From: Clostridiaceae bacterium
GTDB taxonomy: Bacteria > Bacillota > Clostridia > Clostridiales > Clostridiaceae
Direction: 5' to 3'
DNA length: 43,814 nt
Assembly (NCBI GenBank): GCA_029219285.1
Contig: JAQXTC010000048.1
Span: forward strand, 1 to 43,814
A model generated the notes under the pieces. The model searched no databases and had not been told where the DNA came from. It was given only the letters and a program-made list of their open reading frames with translations. This document shows, piece after piece, positions 15,949 to 25,811 of this stretch (position 1 is the first letter of the stretch; every line of letters starts with the position of its first letter). A program made the translations under genes and the position numbers.

Positions 15949-16812
15949 TTAAGCTCTGTTAACTGATCCGAATAATTCCATCTTTTCTTTAACTTTAGCT
16001 TTTATTGCTTCAAAACCAGGAGCAAGAAGTTTTCTTGGGTCAAATCCCTTTCCTTCTAAGTCCTTACCAGCTTCGATATATTTTCTAGTAGCTTCTGCGA
16101 AAACTAATTGACATTCAGTATTAACGTTGATTTTAGCTACTCCTAAAGATATAGCTTTAGCTATCATATCATCAGGAATACCAGTACCACCGTGAAGTAC
16201 TAATGGCATATCTCCAACAGCTTTCTTAATTTCTGCTAATGCATCGAAATCAAGACCTTTCCAGTTAGCTGGGTATTTACCGTGGATGTTTCCGATACCA
16301 GCAGCAAGCATAGATGTTCCTAAATCTGCTATCTTCTTACATTCTTGAGGATCTGCGATTTCTCCAGCTCCTACAACACCGTCTTCTTCTCCACCGATTG
16401 AACCAACTTCACATTCAACAGAGATTCCCTTAGCTGAAGCGTCAGCTATTAATTGCTTACTCTTTTCAATGTTTTCTTCGATTGGGTAGTGAGATCCATC
16501 AAACATAACTGATGAGAATCCAGCTTCGATACATTTGTATGCACCATCAAAGCTACCGTGATCTAAGTGTAGAGCAACTGGTACAGTGATGTTTAAGTCT
16601 TTGATTAGACCATTAACCATACCAACGATTGCATTGTATCCTCCCATGTACTTACCAGCACCTTCAGAAACACCAAGTATAACTGGTGAATTGTTTTCTT
16701 GTGCAGTTAAAAGAATAGCTTTTGTCCATTCTAAGTTATTAATGTTAAATTGACCTACAGCATATTTACCATCTCTAGCCTTGTTTAACATTTCTTTAGC
16801 TGAAACTAACAT
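15949..16812 (-). CDS. fba: Fructose-1,6-bisphosphate aldolase, class II
   Basis: A 287-aa zinc-dependent aldolase of glycolysis and gluconeogenesis that cleaves fructose-1,6-bisphosphate to DHAP and glyceraldehyde-3-phosphate. VALHLDHGS carries the catalytic Asp84 and zinc-ligand His85. Further zinc and phosphate ligands are in GNIHGKYP and LVLHGGTGIPD, followed by KINVNTE. The length fits the class II gatY/fba group. A strong ribosome binding site (TTGGAGGTTG) precedes the start. Codon use is more biased and more C-containing than in the neighbours, as expected for a highly expressed enzyme. It has its own terminator and probably its own promoter, separate from the arg operon. Confidence 0.96.
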   Translation of the reverse strand: MLVSAKEMLNKARDGKYAVGQFNINNLEWTKAILLTAQENNSPVILGVSEGAGKYMGGYNAIVGMVNGLIKDLNITVPVALHLDHGSFDGAYKCIEAGFSSVMFDGSHYPIEENIEKSKQLIADASAKGISVECEVGSIGGEEDGVVGAGEIADPQECKKIADLGTSMLAAGIGNIHGKYPANWKGLDFDALAEIKKAVGDMPLVLHGGTGIPDDMIAKAISLGVAKINVNTECQLVFAEATRKYIEAGKDLEGKGFDPRKLLAPGFEAIKAKVKEKMELFGSVNRA

Positions 16813-16861
16813 AATTCAACCTCCAATAATTAAATAAATTTGGGTTAATAATGTATGTACA

Positions 16862-16890
16862 ATTATATTACCCACTAACGCTTATTATAA
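16862..16890 (-). promoter_or_regulatory. Candidate promoter of fba
   Basis: On the minus strand, -10 TATAAT (16862-16867), 17-bp spacer, weak -35 TTATAA (16885-16890). A second TATAAT at 16884-16889 has a TTGTTT at 20 bp, which is too far. No clear terminator separates argF from fba, so some read-through is possible. Confidence 0.4.
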
Positions 16891-16931
16891 CTTTTATTTG
16901 TGAAAAAAGAAACAACATTGCGTAAATTTTC

Positions 16932-17858
16932 TTAATTGTTTTTCAAAAGTTTTACTAAAATTGCTTTTTGAGCATGCAATCTATTTTCAGATTCATCAAA
17001 AATTTCATCTTTATGGCTTTCGATTATGTCATTAGTTATTTCTTCACCTCTATGAGCAGGTAAACAATGAAGAACCATTGCATTTTCATCTGCAAATTTC
17101 ATAAGGTCAGAATTAATTTGAAATCCCTTGAAAGCTTCTTTGCGTATATTTCTTTCACTTTCGTGTCCCATACTAGTCCAAGCATCTGTTATAACAACAT
17201 CAGCATCTTTAATTGCTTCTTTGGGAGAAGTAGTTATAACAAAGTTAGTACCTTCTATTTCAGCAAGTTCTTTTCCGCGATTAATATATTCTTTGTTTGG
17301 CATATAGTCTGAAGGACAAGCTACAGAAAGATTCATGCCTATTTTTAAAGTTCCAATAATTAATGAGTGAGCCATATTATTGCCATCGCCGATATAAGCA
17401 ACTTTTAATCCTTCAAGAATGTTTTTATATTCTCTAATTGTCATTAAGTCAGCAAGAACTTGACAAGGATGTTCCTTGTCAGTTAAGCCATTAATTATAG
17501 GAACTGAAGAGTACTTAGCCAAGGTTTCAATTTCATCTTGTTCAAAAGTTCTTATCATTATTCCATTAAGGAATCTAGATAATGATCTCGCAGTATCTTG
17601 GATAGGTTCACCACGACCAATTTGCAAGTCTTTGCTACTTAAGAATAAAGCGGTACCTCCAAGTTGATACATACCAACTTCAAAAGATACTCTAGTTCTT
17701 GTAGAATTTTTTTCAAAAATCATGCCAAGGCTTTGACCTTTTAAGTATTCATGGGAAATATTATGCTTAAGTTCATATTTAAGCTGATCCGCAAGATTTA
17801 GTATATCTAAAATTTCTTCTTTTGATAGGTCATCTAATTTTAATAAGTTTTTTACCAT
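16932..17858 (-). CDS. argF: Ornithine carbamoyltransferase
   Basis: A 308-aa enzyme making citrulline from ornithine and carbamoyl phosphate. The carbamoyl-phosphate loop is STRTR (residues 52-56), with GRGEPIQDTARSLSR as the second binding stretch. HPCQVLADL, DAWTSMGHE and HCLPAHRGEEI are the ornithine-side signatures, and the last distinguishes OTC from aspartate transcarbamylase. It is the last gene of the arg operon, 12 bp after argD, with GGGAGGT as ribosome binding site. An arcB (catabolic) role is unlikely in this biosynthetic context. Confidence 0.96.
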   Translation of the reverse strand: MVKNLLKLDDLSKEEILDILNLADQLKYELKHNISHEYLKGQSLGMIFEKNSTRTRVSFEVGMYQLGGTALFLSSKDLQIGRGEPIQDTARSLSRFLNGIMIRTFEQDEIETLAKYSSVPIINGLTDKEHPCQVLADLMTIREYKNILEGLKVAYIGDGNNMAHSLIIGTLKIGMNLSVACPSDYMPNKEYINRGKELAEIEGTNFVITTSPKEAIKDADVVITDAWTSMGHESERNIRKEAFKGFQINSDLMKFADENAMVLHCLPAHRGEEITNDIIESHKDEIFDESENRLHAQKAILVKLLKNN

Positions 17859-17870
17859 TTAAAGACCTCC

Positions 17871-19025
17871 CTAACGATTTAGTACGTCAATTAATATATC
17901 AGCACCTTTTTCAGCATCTTCTAAAGATAGTACTAAAGGTGGAAGTAGACGTACTACATTGCTTCCAGCTGTCAATACAATAAGGCCTTTTTCTAGAGCT
18001 GCTTTTTGGATATCAGAAGGAGATGATTTTACTTCGATTCCAATCATCAATCCTTTACCTCTAACATCAACAACATTTTTTAAGTTTGCATTTTTTATTT
18101 TAGTTGTAATAAGTGAACCTGTTTTAACTACTCTTGAGTAAGTTTCTTCATTACATAATTCATCTAAAACTACAGAAGCACCAGAACATGCAACAGGATT
18201 TCCACCAAAGGTTGAACCGTGATCGCCAGGATTAAATACAGCAGAAACTTTTTTACTGCATAGAACAGCACCTATAGGCAATCCTGCACCTAATCCTTTG
18301 GCACAGGTAACTATATCAGCATCTATATCAAAGTAATTATAAGCAAATAGCTTACCACTTCTTGCAATACCACATTGAACTTCATCAAAAATAAGAAGAA
18401 TATCTTTTTGCTTACAAATTTCAGCTACTTGTTGAACAAATTTAGTATCTAGAGGATTAACTCCACTTTCACCTTGAATTGCTTCCATTATTATTGCGCA
18501 AACTTTGTTTGTAGCTTTAGATTTGAAATCTTCTATATTGTTTGATTCAACATAATCAAAGCTCTCAGGAAAAGGGAAGAAGTAGTTGTGAAATTTTTCT
18601 TGACCAGTAGATTTTAATGTGGCAAGAGTTCTTCCGTGAAAGGATTTCTTTAATGATAAGATCACATCTCTTCCTTTACCGTATTTATCAAAACTATATT
18701 TTCTTGCTAACTTAAATGCACATTCATTTGCTTCTGCACCGGAATTTGCAAAAAATACTTTATCCATACCGCTTAGTTTAGTAATCTTGTTGCTAAGGTC
18801 TGCAGTAACATTATTCACAAATATATTAGAAGAATGTTGAAGTGTTTTAATTTGATTAGTTGTTGCATTAGTCCATTTTGGATGATTATATCCTAAGGAA
18901 TTGACACCAATTCCACTGCTGAAATCTAAATATTCCTTTCCGTCTGTATCGTAAAGATAAACTCCTTGTCCTTTACATATAACCGGTGAAAGGTAAGAAT
19001 AGTTAGTTAATAGTGAATTCTTCAT
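17871..19025 (-). CDS. argD: Acetylornithine aminotransferase
   Basis: A 384-aa PLP-dependent class III aminotransferase that converts N-acetylglutamate semialdehyde to N-acetylornithine with glutamate. YLDFSSGIGVNSLGYNHP, FFANSGAEANECAFKLARK, SFHGRTLATL, LIFDEVQCGIARSG, the PLP-lysine segment CAKGLGAGLPIGAV and GDHGSTFGGNPVAC are all present. Full family length. It lies 13 bp after argB, with AGGAGATGAT as ribosome binding site. Confidence 0.95.
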   Translation of the reverse strand: MKNSLLTNYSYLSPVICKGQGVYLYDTDGKEYLDFSSGIGVNSLGYNHPKWTNATTNQIKTLQHSSNIFVNNVTADLSNKITKLSGMDKVFFANSGAEANECAFKLARKYSFDKYGKGRDVILSLKKSFHGRTLATLKSTGQEKFHNYFFPFPESFDYVESNNIEDFKSKATNKVCAIIMEAIQGESGVNPLDTKFVQQVAEICKQKDILLIFDEVQCGIARSGKLFAYNYFDIDADIVTCAKGLGAGLPIGAVLCSKKVSAVFNPGDHGSTFGGNPVACSGASVVLDELCNEETYSRVVKTGSLITTKIKNANLKNVVDVRGKGLMIGIEVKSSPSDIQKAALEKGLIVLTAGSNVVRLLPPLVLSLEDAEKGADILIDVLNR

Positions 19026-19038
19026 ATATAATCATCTC

Positions 19039-19899
19039 CTAATAAATCATAGTTCCGATACCATCGTCGGAGAAAAGTTCTAATAATATTGAGTGAGGGA
19101 TTCTTCCATCAATTATATGAGCTCGTTCAACGCCCATACGAACAGCTTCTACACAACAATTGACTTTTGGAATCATTCCTCCTTTAATTACTTTTTCGAA
19201 AAGAAGTTTTGGAACTTGGTGTAGTCTTAATATAGAAATTAATGTTGAAATATCTCCAGAAGTTTTTAGTACACCAGGTACATCTGTTAATAGAATTAAC
19301 TTTTCAGCCTTTAACGCAGAAGCAATTTTTGATGCACAAGTATCAGCATTAATGTTGTAAAGACAATCGTCATCTTCGCCTAAAGCAACACTTCCTACAA
19401 CAGGAATAAAGTCAGAGTTTAATGCCATTTTTAAGATTTCTGTATTAACTGAGGTAATATCCCCCACATAACCAAGATCTACATTACTTTCAGAAACATG
19501 TTTCTTTGCCTTTAATAAAGAGCCATCCATTCCACAAAGACCTAAGGCTTTACCACCAGCTTTTTCAATTAAAGAAACGATATTTTTATTTACTTTACCG
19601 CCAAGAACCATTTGAACTATATCCATAGCATTTTTATCTGTATATCTTAGCCCATTAATAAATGTACTTTTTTCACCGATACGGTTCATGAAATTAGTTA
19701 TATCAGGACCTCCACCATGAACTATAATGGGCTTAAAACCAACGCATTTCATAAGTACAATATCATTGATTACAGTCTTTTTTAGTTCTTCACTAACCAT
19801 GGCATTTCCACCGTATTTAACAACAATTATTTTATTGTTGTATTGCTGTATATATGGTAAAGATTGAACCAAGATATTAGCACGATCATTTAAATTCAT
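19039..19899 (-). CDS. argB: Acetylglutamate kinase
   Basis: A 286-aa amino-acid kinase phosphorylating N-acetylglutamate. KYGGNAM near residue 30 holds the phosphate-binding Lys, VHGGGPDITNFMNRIG the second glycine loop, and NINADTCASKIASALKAEKLILLTDVPGVL the nucleotide site. The long N-terminal extension before KYGG is the feature linked in other bacteria to arginine-sensitive hexameric enzymes, so feedback by arginine is plausible. It is preceded by an AGGGGGC ribosome binding site, 19 bp after argJ. Confidence 0.95.
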   Translation of the reverse strand: MNLNDRANILVQSLPYIQQYNNKIIVVKYGGNAMVSEELKKTVINDIVLMKCVGFKPIIVHGGGPDITNFMNRIGEKSTFINGLRYTDKNAMDIVQMVLGGKVNKNIVSLIEKAGGKALGLCGMDGSLLKAKKHVSESNVDLGYVGDITSVNTEILKMALNSDFIPVVGSVALGEDDDCLYNINADTCASKIASALKAEKLILLTDVPGVLKTSGDISTLISILRLHQVPKLLFEKVIKGGMIPKVNCCVEAVRMGVERAHIIDGRIPHSILLELFSDDGIGTMIY

Positions 19900-19918
19900 A
19901 TTTTTTGCCCCCTAAAGA

Positions 19919-21136
19919 TTAACTTCTATATTCACCATTGATTTTTACATATTCATAACTTAAATCGCAGCCCCATGTAGATATTTCAGCATTACCATTA
20001 TTCATATTAACGTCAATTAGTATTTCATCTTGCTTTAATATATTTAATGCTAAATCTTCATCAAAGTTAACGCTACTACCTTGTTTGCATACACATATTT
20101 TTCCAAAGTTACTCTTAAAGGAAACATCAACTTTATTAGGATCAAAGTCTACTTTAGAATAACCTAGAGCACATAAAATTCTTCCCCAATTGGCATCACA
20201 ACCAAACATAGCAGTTTTAACAAGTGAAGATTTAATTACACTTTTAGATAGTAGTAAGGCATTTTCTTCAGTATCACATCCACTGACTTTACATTCTAAA
20301 AGTTTTGTTGCACCTTCACCATCTTTGGCAATTTTTTTTGCTAAAATTACATTTATATAATTTAAGGCATTTAAGAATGTGTAATAACTATCATCTTTTT
20401 TTGATATTAGCTTGTTGCCTGATTTACCGTTAGCTAATATAAAGACTGAATCGTTTGTACTAGTATCACCATCAACGCTTATTCTGTTGTAACTTACATC
20501 TACAGAAGATTTTAATGCTGATTGTAGTAATTCAGGTGTTATTGATACATCTGTAGTAATATATGAAAGCATTGTACACATATTAGGTTCAATCATTCCA
20601 GAACCTTTACACATAGCACCAATAGTTACTGTGGTTCCGTCTATATCAACCTTAACGGCTATTTCTTTTGGTGAGGTATCAGTTGTCATAATACCTAATA
20701 ATGCATCTGTATGCCCGTCTTTAGATAATGATGAAACAAGTGTAGGGGTGAATTCTTTAATGGGTTCTAAATTTAAAGGAACTCCAATAACTCCGGTAGA
20801 AGCAACAAGTACATTTTCAATAGATACCCCAAGGGCTTTAGCAGCATATTTAGTCATTTCAGTAGCTTTTTTAATTCCATCATCACCATTGCAAGTATTG
20901 GCATTTCCACTGTTAGTTATAATGGCTTGTGCCAAGTTATTTTTTAGATGGTCTTTTGATACAAGTATAGGTGCTCCTTTAACCTTATTGCTTGTGAATA
21001 CAGCAGCTGCTGTACATATGTTTTCTGAATAGATTAAGGATAAATCTTTTTTATGTTTTTTTAGTCCGCAGTGGATTCCTGCAGCTAAAAAGCCCCTTGC
21101 TGCAGTTATCCCACCTTTTATTTCTTTTATATTCAA
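19919..21136 (-). CDS. argJ: Glutamate N-acetyltransferase ArgJ (TTG start)
   Basis: A 405-aa enzyme that recycles the acetyl group from N-acetylornithine to glutamate, and in bifunctional forms also uses acetyl-CoA. The precursor self-cleaves before a conserved Thr, which here is in NMCTMLSYITTD. Also seen are NSGNANTCNGDDG, VASTGVIGVPL, KGSGMIEPNM, NRISVDGDTSTND and FGCDANWGRILCALGY. Its presence implies the cyclic arginine pathway, and no argA or argE is present in the operon. The start is TTG at 21134-21136, preceded by GGGGGC, giving MNIKEIKGGITAARGF as in homologues. Confidence 0.94.
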   Translation of the reverse strand: MNIKEIKGGITAARGFLAAGIHCGLKKHKKDLSLIYSENICTAAAVFTSNKVKGAPILVSKDHLKNNLAQAIITNSGNANTCNGDDGIKKATEMTKYAAKALGVSIENVLVASTGVIGVPLNLEPIKEFTPTLVSSLSKDGHTDALLGIMTTDTSPKEIAVKVDIDGTTVTIGAMCKGSGMIEPNMCTMLSYITTDVSITPELLQSALKSSVDVSYNRISVDGDTSTNDSVFILANGKSGNKLISKKDDSYYTFLNALNYINVILAKKIAKDGEGATKLLECKVSGCDTEENALLLSKSVIKSSLVKTAMFGCDANWGRILCALGYSKVDFDPNKVDVSFKSNFGKICVCKQGSSVNFDEDLALNILKQDEILIDVNMNNGNAEISTWGCDLSYEYVKINGEYRS

Positions 21137-21150
21137 ATATTTTGCCCCCT

Positions 21151-22185
21151 TTAGAATGACGGAGAGATAAACTTTAACCCTTCATCTTCATTAAATCCTA
21201 GTATTAAGTTCATATTTTGGACTGCTTGCCCAGCAGCACCTTTAACCATATTATCTATGGCTGATATAATTATTAGTTGATTTTTTCTATGATTTGCATG
21301 TATTGAGATATTGCAATAATTTGAGTAGCGTACATTTTTAGTGCAGGCTATATCTGAAAGTGGTAATACATTTACGAATGGTTCATTTTTATATACATCA
21401 CAATAAAGTGCATGGATTTTCTTTAAATCAATTTCATCTTTAGGTGTGCAATATATTGTAGATAAAATACCTCTATTAATTGGTAGTAGGTGAGGAGTAA
21501 ATGTAACTGTTACTCCTTCACCAGCCATAGTACTTAAAATTTCTTCTATCTCAGGTGTATGTCTATGTTCACCTACTTTATATGGTGCAAAGTTTTCATT
21601 TAATTCTGCAAAATGACTTGTTTGAGTTAATCCTCTACCAGAACCAGTAGCACCTGATTTTGAATCACAAATGATATTTTTAGTTTCTATTAATGAATTT
21701 TTTAGTAATGGCATTAGTGCTAACTCTATTGAAGTAGGGTAGCAACCAGGATTAGCTATAAGCTTAGATGATTTAATTTTTTCTCGATTTAATTCTGGCA
21801 ATCCATAACAACTAATTTGGTGTAATTGAGGATGAGAAAAATCACGTCCATACCAATATTTATATTCTTCTTCACTTGATAATCTAAAGTCTGCCCCAAA
21901 ATCTATACATACTTTTCCTTCATTTATACATTTGCAAGCAATGTTTTCACTTAATCCATGAGGAAGAGCAGTAAATATAACTTCTGATTTATCAATTACT
22001 TCATCAGAAGTGCTACAAATTAAATTAGTTTTTGAAAAGAAACTCTTATATATTGAGCTAAACTCTTTACCTTCAAAGGATACAGAACTGATAGCAGTAA
22101 CCTCAACTTTACTGTGATTTAATAGAATTCTTAATAATTCGCATCCTGCATACCCAGTAGCACCAATAATACCAACTTTTACCAT
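21151..22185 (-). CDS. argC: N-acetyl-gamma-glutamyl-phosphate reductase
   Basis: A 344-aa NADPH-dependent reductase producing N-acetylglutamate semialdehyde. The N-terminal Rossmann loop is GIIGATGYAGCELLRIL. ALPHGLSE, CIDFGADFRL, the catalytic-Cys segment LIANPGCYPTSIELALMPLL, SKSGATGSGRG and HRHTPEIEE follow, with TFTPHLLPINRGILSTIY near the C-terminal domain. Normal length. AAGGGGGCT precedes the ATG, five bp after argH. Confidence 0.96.
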   Translation of the reverse strand: MVKVGIIGATGYAGCELLRILLNHSKVEVTAISSVSFEGKEFSSIYKSFFSKTNLICSTSDEVIDKSEVIFTALPHGLSENIACKCINEGKVCIDFGADFRLSSEEEYKYWYGRDFSHPQLHQISCYGLPELNREKIKSSKLIANPGCYPTSIELALMPLLKNSLIETKNIICDSKSGATGSGRGLTQTSHFAELNENFAPYKVGEHRHTPEIEEILSTMAGEGVTVTFTPHLLPINRGILSTIYCTPKDEIDLKKIHALYCDVYKNEPFVNVLPLSDIACTKNVRYSNYCNISIHANHRKNQLIIISAIDNMVKGAAGQAVQNMNLILGFNEDEGLKFISPSF

Positions 22186-22190
22186 ATATC

Positions 22191-23576
22191 TTAAGCCCCC
22201 TTAGTTTCTGATATAAATTTCTTTAGCTCTGATAGTTGTAAAGCGATAGAAGATGAAGAAGGTCCCCCAATTACCTTTCTTTCTTCAACGCAAGTAACTA
22301 AATCTATTGCTTTATAAACATCTTCTTCAAATAAATTAGAAAATGATTTTAAAGTTTCAAGTGGTAAGTCTTCAATAAACTTATTATTTTCTATACAGTA
22401 AAGCACGATTTCTCCAATAATTGAATGTGCTGTTCTAAAACTTTCACCTTTTTTAACAAGATAATCAGCTGCATCGGTAGCATTGGTAAATCCACCTTTT
22501 GCACCTTTTCTCATAATATCTTTATTAATTTTCATTGTTTTGATCATTCCAGCAAAGGTTTTTAAAGCTAATGAGGCTGTATCTAAGGCATCAAAAATAC
22601 TTTCTTTATCTTCTTGCATATCTTTGTTATATGCTAAAGGAATGCCTTTCATAACAGTTAATAAAGTCATTAAATCTCCATAAACTCTTCCTGTTTTCCC
22701 TCTTATAAGTTCAGCAACGTCAGGGTTTTTTTTCTGTGGCATTATTGAACTTCCTGTGCTATATTCATCAGATAATTCAACAAATTTAAATTCGTTTGTG
22801 CACCATAAGATGATTTCTTCTGAAAATCTAGATAGGTGCATCATAATCATTGATATAGCTGATAATGTTTCTATAACATAATCCCTGTCAGACACTGAAT
22901 CTAAACTATTTAAAGTTATTTTAGAGAATCCTAACTCTTTTGCTACAAAAACTCTATCTATAGGATAAGTAGAAGTAGCTAATGCACCTGATCCAAGAGG
23001 CATTTCATCAGTTCTTTTATAAGAGTCTTTAAGTCTACCGATATCTCTTTTAAACATTTCTGAATAAGCAAGTAAATGATGAGCAAGAGTTATAGGTTGG
23101 GCCTTTTGCATATGAGTGTATCCAGGCATTATGGTATCAACATTTTCGCTGGCTTTGTTATATAAAACTTCTTCTAAATTTATGATATCTGAAATTAAAT
23201 CGTTTATAGCATTTTTTAAATACATTCTTAAATCTAGAGTTACTTGGTCATTTCTACTTCTTCCTGTATGAAGTTTTTTGCCGCATGGACCAATGTAGTA
23301 AGTTAAAATTCCTTCAGTAAAACTATGAATATCTTCCGAAGCCTCATCAATATCAATAACTCCATTTTCGATACGAGTTAATATTTCATCAAGTCCAGAA
23401 GCAATCTTTTCAGCAGATTCTTTTGGGATTATTCCTTGATTACCTAACATTTTTACGTGTGCTATACTGCCAACAATATCTTCCTTATAAATTCTTTGAT
23501 CAACTCTAATTGAAGAGTTAAAATCATTAACTAAATCATTTGTAGATGATTTGAAACGTCCGCCCCAAAGTTTCAT
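22191..23576 (-). CDS. argH: Argininosuccinate lyase
   Basis: A 461-aa enzyme of the fumarase/aspartase superfamily that cleaves argininosuccinate to arginine and fumarate. KLWGGRF at the N-terminus, [39 protein letters not shown] and the superfamily signature [12 protein letters not shown] are unmistakable. It begins one base after the argG stop, and its ribosome binding site GAGG lies within the end of argG. Confidence 0.96.
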   Translation of the reverse strand: MKLWGGRFKSSTNDLVNDFNSSIRVDQRIYKEDIVGSIAHVKMLGNQGIIPKESAEKIASGLDEILTRIENGVIDIDEASEDIHSFTEGILTYYIGPCGKKLHTGRSRNDQVTLDLRMYLKNAINDLISDIINLEEVLYNKASENVDTIMPGYTHMQKAQPITLAHHLLAYSEMFKRDIGRLKDSYKRTDEMPLGSGALATSTYPIDRVFVAKELGFSKITLNSLDSVSDRDYVIETLSAISMIMMHLSRFSEEIILWCTNEFKFVELSDEYSTGSSIMPQKKNPDVAELIRGKTGRVYGDLMTLLTVMKGIPLAYNKDMQEDKESIFDALDTASLALKTFAGMIKTMKINKDIMRKGAKGGFTNATDAADYLVKKGESFRTAHSIIGEIVLYCIENNKFIEDLPLETLKSFSNLFEEDVYKAIDLVTCVEERKVIGGPSSSSIALQLSELKKFISETKGA

Positions 23577-23577
23577 T

Positions 23578-24801
23578 TTATTTTTCCTCGCTTTGCAAAT
23601 TTTGCTTCATTTTAGATTGAACAACTATTGGAAGTCCAAAAAGATTAATGAATCCTGCAGAATCTTTTTGGTTATATACAGCATCTTCGCCGAATGTTGC
23701 ATATTCTTCGTTATATAATGAATAAGGAGATTTCATACCAGCATTTACTATGTTACCTTTATATAATTTAAGTTTTATAGTACCAGTAACAGTTTCTTGA
23801 GTTTTTTCTATAAAAGCAGAAAGTGCCTCTCTAAGTGGAGTGTACCATTGACCGTTATAAACTATATCAGCAAATTTTAATGCAACCATTTCTTTATAAT
23901 GAGAAGTTTCTTTATCTAAACAGATTTCTTCTAAGTCTTTATGTGCTTTATATAATATTGTTCCACCTGGAGTTTCATATACACCTCTAGATTTCATACC
24001 TACAAGTCTATTTTCAACCATGTCAATAATGCCAATACCATTATCTCCACCAAGTTTGTTTAATTTTTCAATTAGTTCAACTCCAGATAATTTTTCTCCA
24101 TTTAATGCAACAGGAATTCCTTTTTCAAAATCTAGTGTAATATAAGTAGGTTTATCAGGTGCAGCTTCAATAGTCTTTGAAAGTTCTAGTATCTTATCAT
24201 ATTGAGGTTCATTTTCTGGATCTTCAAGATCAAGACCTTCGTGACTTAGATGCCATAGATTCATATCCTTACTATAGTTAGTTTCTTTATTTATTTTTAT
24301 TTGAATATTATTTTTTTCTGCATAATCAATTTCTTCTTCTCTTGATTTAATATCCCAAATTCTCCATGGTGCTATAATTGGCATTTCAGGATCAAATGCT
24401 TTAATTGCAAGTTCGAATCTAACTTGGTCATTTCCCTTACCAGTGCAACCATGGCATATAGCGTCTGCTCCTTCTTTCTTGGCAATTTCAACAAGTCTTT
24501 TACCTATTAAAGGTCTTGCAAAAGAAGTACCAAGTAGATATTTTCCTTCATAAACAGCGTTTGCTTGAATAGTAGGGAATATGTAGTCATTAACAAATTC
24601 CTCAGTTAAATCTTCAATATATATTTTTGATGCCCCAGTTTTTAATGCTCTTTCTTTTAATCCTTCAAGTTCAGATTTTTGTCCAACGTTACCTGCAACT
24701 GCAATTACTTCACAACCATAATTTTCTTTAAGCCAATTAATAATTATTGATGTATCTAATCCTCCTGAATAAGCTAAAACAACTTTATTAAATTTTTTCA
24801 T
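23578..24801 (-). CDS. argG: Argininosuccinate synthase
   Basis: A 407-aa ATP-dependent enzyme that joins citrulline and aspartate. The N-type ATP pyrophosphatase P-loop is [10 protein letters not shown] (about residues 9-18). [37 protein letters not shown] and [11 protein letters not shown] are family signatures. I place the start at 24801, where AGAGGGGGC precedes an ATG leading directly into [13 protein letters not shown]. The frame stays open for 32 more codons upstream, but those would run through the promoter and lack a ribosome binding site. It is the first gene of argG-H-C-J-B-D-F, which lacks carAB. Confidence 0.96.
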   Translation of the reverse strand: MKKFNKVVLAYSGGLDTSIIINWLKENYGCEVIAVAGNVGQKSELEGLKERALKTGASKIYIEDLTEEFVNDYIFPTIQANAVYEGKYLLGTSFARPLIGKRLVEIAKKEGADAICHGCTGKGNDQVRFELAIKAFDPEMPIIAPWRIWDIKSREEEIDYAEKNNIQIKINKETNYSKDMNLWHLSHEGLDLEDPENEPQYDKILELSKTIEAAPDKPTYITLDFEKGIPVALNGEKLSGVELIEKLNKLGGDNGIGIIDMVENRLVGMKSRGVYETPGGTILYKAHKDLEEICLDKETSHYKEMVALKFADIVYNGQWYTPLREALSAFIEKTQETVTGTIKLKLYKGNIVNAGMKSPYSLYNEEYATFGEDAVYNQKDSAGFINLFGLPIVVQSKMKQNLQSEEK

Positions 24802-24838
24802 AACAAAAAGCCCCCTCTGTATATATTTGTTAATTATA

Positions 24839-24867
24839 ATTATACATGTACGTGTAAAAATATGCAA
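24839..24867 (-). promoter_or_regulatory. Promoter of the arginine operon
   Basis: On the minus strand, -35 TTGCAT (24862-24867), exactly 17-bp spacer, -10 TATAAT (24839-24844), 38 bp upstream of argG. Confidence 0.7.
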
Positions 24868-24889
24868 TAAAAATTTATAAATATACACA
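24851..24889. promoter_or_regulatory. Candidate paired ARG boxes (ArgR operator)
   Basis: Two AT-rich 18-bp half-sites, 24851-24868 (core TGTAAAAATATGCA, 10 of 14 to TGAATWWWWATTCA) and 24872-24889 (core on the minus strand TGTATATTTATAAA, 11 of 14). Three bases separate them, so their centres are 21 bp apart, the spacing of ArgR/AhrC hexamer operators. The first overlaps the -35 and spacer. Confidence 0.5.
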
Positions 24890-25021
24890 ATAAACATAAA
24901 ATGGAAAAGGCGTTACTAATCAAGTTTATGTGACAGCTGTGTAATTTATTAGGGATTTTTAGAGTTAGAATTGAATTTTAGCAACAATAATTTAGTAATA
25001 ATATACAATTTTTTATTGTAT

Positions 25022-25038
25022 TTAAGGTTATTGTAAGG
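25022..25038 (+). repeat. Direct repeat upstream of the ABC promoter
   Basis: TTAAGG (25022-25027) and GTAAGG (25033-25038) repeat with an 11-bp period just upstream of the -35. One-turn direct repeats are typical of OmpR/PhoB-family response-regulator sites. The remaining gene-free sequence 24890-25021 shows only an ATACAAT/ATTGTAT hairpin (25003-25021). Confidence 0.35.
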
Positions 25039-25048
25039 AATTAGAAAT

Positions 25049-25078
25049 TTTACATTAATTTAAGATGGCTAATATAAT
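25049..25078 (+). promoter_or_regulatory. Predicted promoter of the ABC exporter operon
   Basis: -35 TTTACA (25049-25054), 18-bp spacer, -10 TATAAT (25073-25078), about 32 bp before the start codon. Confidence 0.6.
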
Positions 25079-25110
25079 AATATAAGTTTTATTTAAGAAG
25101 GAGAAAAAAT

Positions 25111-25791
25111 ATGATAGAAGTTAAAGGTGTCTCAAAGGTATATAGAATGGGAAAAGAACAGGTTGTAGCATTGAATGACGTTTCCTTGAGTATAGAAAAA
25201 GGAGAATTTGTTGCTATTATTGGTCCTTCTGGTTCGGGAAAATCTACACTAATGCATATAATTGGAGGATTAGATAGTCCTACAGTTGGAAATGTATTGA
25301 TGGAAGGAAATGATATTAGCAAGTTAAAAGACAAGCAATTATCAAAATATAGAAATGAAAAAATAGGTTTTGTATTCCAAGCATTTAATCTAGAGAATTC
25401 GCAAACTGCATTAGAAAATGTCATGATGCCACTAATATTTGCAGGAGTTAGTAAAAAGGAAAGAAAACAAAGAGCATTAAAGGCTTTAGAACAAGTTGGA
25501 CTTGCTGATTATGTTAAACATAAACCAAATGAAATGTCTGGGGGGCAAAGACAAAGGGTATCTATTGCAAGAGCGCTAGTTAATAATCCAGAAATAATAT
25601 TTGCTGATGAACCAACAGGAAATCTTGATTCTAAATCAGGGGAGAAGATTATAGAATTATTTAAGGAGATAAATGCAAAAGGTTATACAGTAATAATGGT
25701 TACACACAATCCTATTGAAGCAAATAAGGCAAAGCGTGTTGTTAAAATAATGGATGGTAAACTTATATCAGACATAATAAAAGAAGAGTAA
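25111..25791 (+). CDS. ABC transporter ATP-binding protein (MacB/LolD type)
   Basis: A 226-aa nucleotide-binding subunit. Walker A is GPSGSGKST (residues 38-46), the Q-loop is in GFVFQAFNL, the ABC signature is MSGGQRQRVSIARAL, Walker B is IIFADEPTGNLDS and the H-loop is VTHN. The EPTGNLDS form and the 226-aa length are those of the MacB/LolD/BceA branch. Those proteins couple to FtsX-type permeases and work in peptide or antibiotic export, lipoprotein handling or mechanotransmission. It forms an operon with two permease genes (20 and 12 bp gaps). AAGGAG precedes the start. Confidence 0.95.
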   Translation: MIEVKGVSKVYRMGKEQVVALNDVSLSIEKGEFVAIIGPSGSGKSTLMHIIGGLDSPTVGNVLMEGNDISKLKDKQLSKYRNEKIGFVFQAFNLENSQTALENVMMPLIFAGVSKKERKQRALKALEQVGLADYVKHKPNEMSGGQRQRVSIARALVNNPEIIFADEPTGNLDSKSGEKIIELFKEINAKGYTVIMVTHNPIEANKAKRVVKIMDGKLISDIIKEE

Positions 25792-25811
25792 TCCTTGAGG
25801 AGGGAAGAATA

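Noticed and set aside
24802-24897. 32-residue N-terminal extension of argG
   Set aside because: It would be translated through the -35/-10 region, has no ribosome binding site, and homologues begin at the ATG at 24801.
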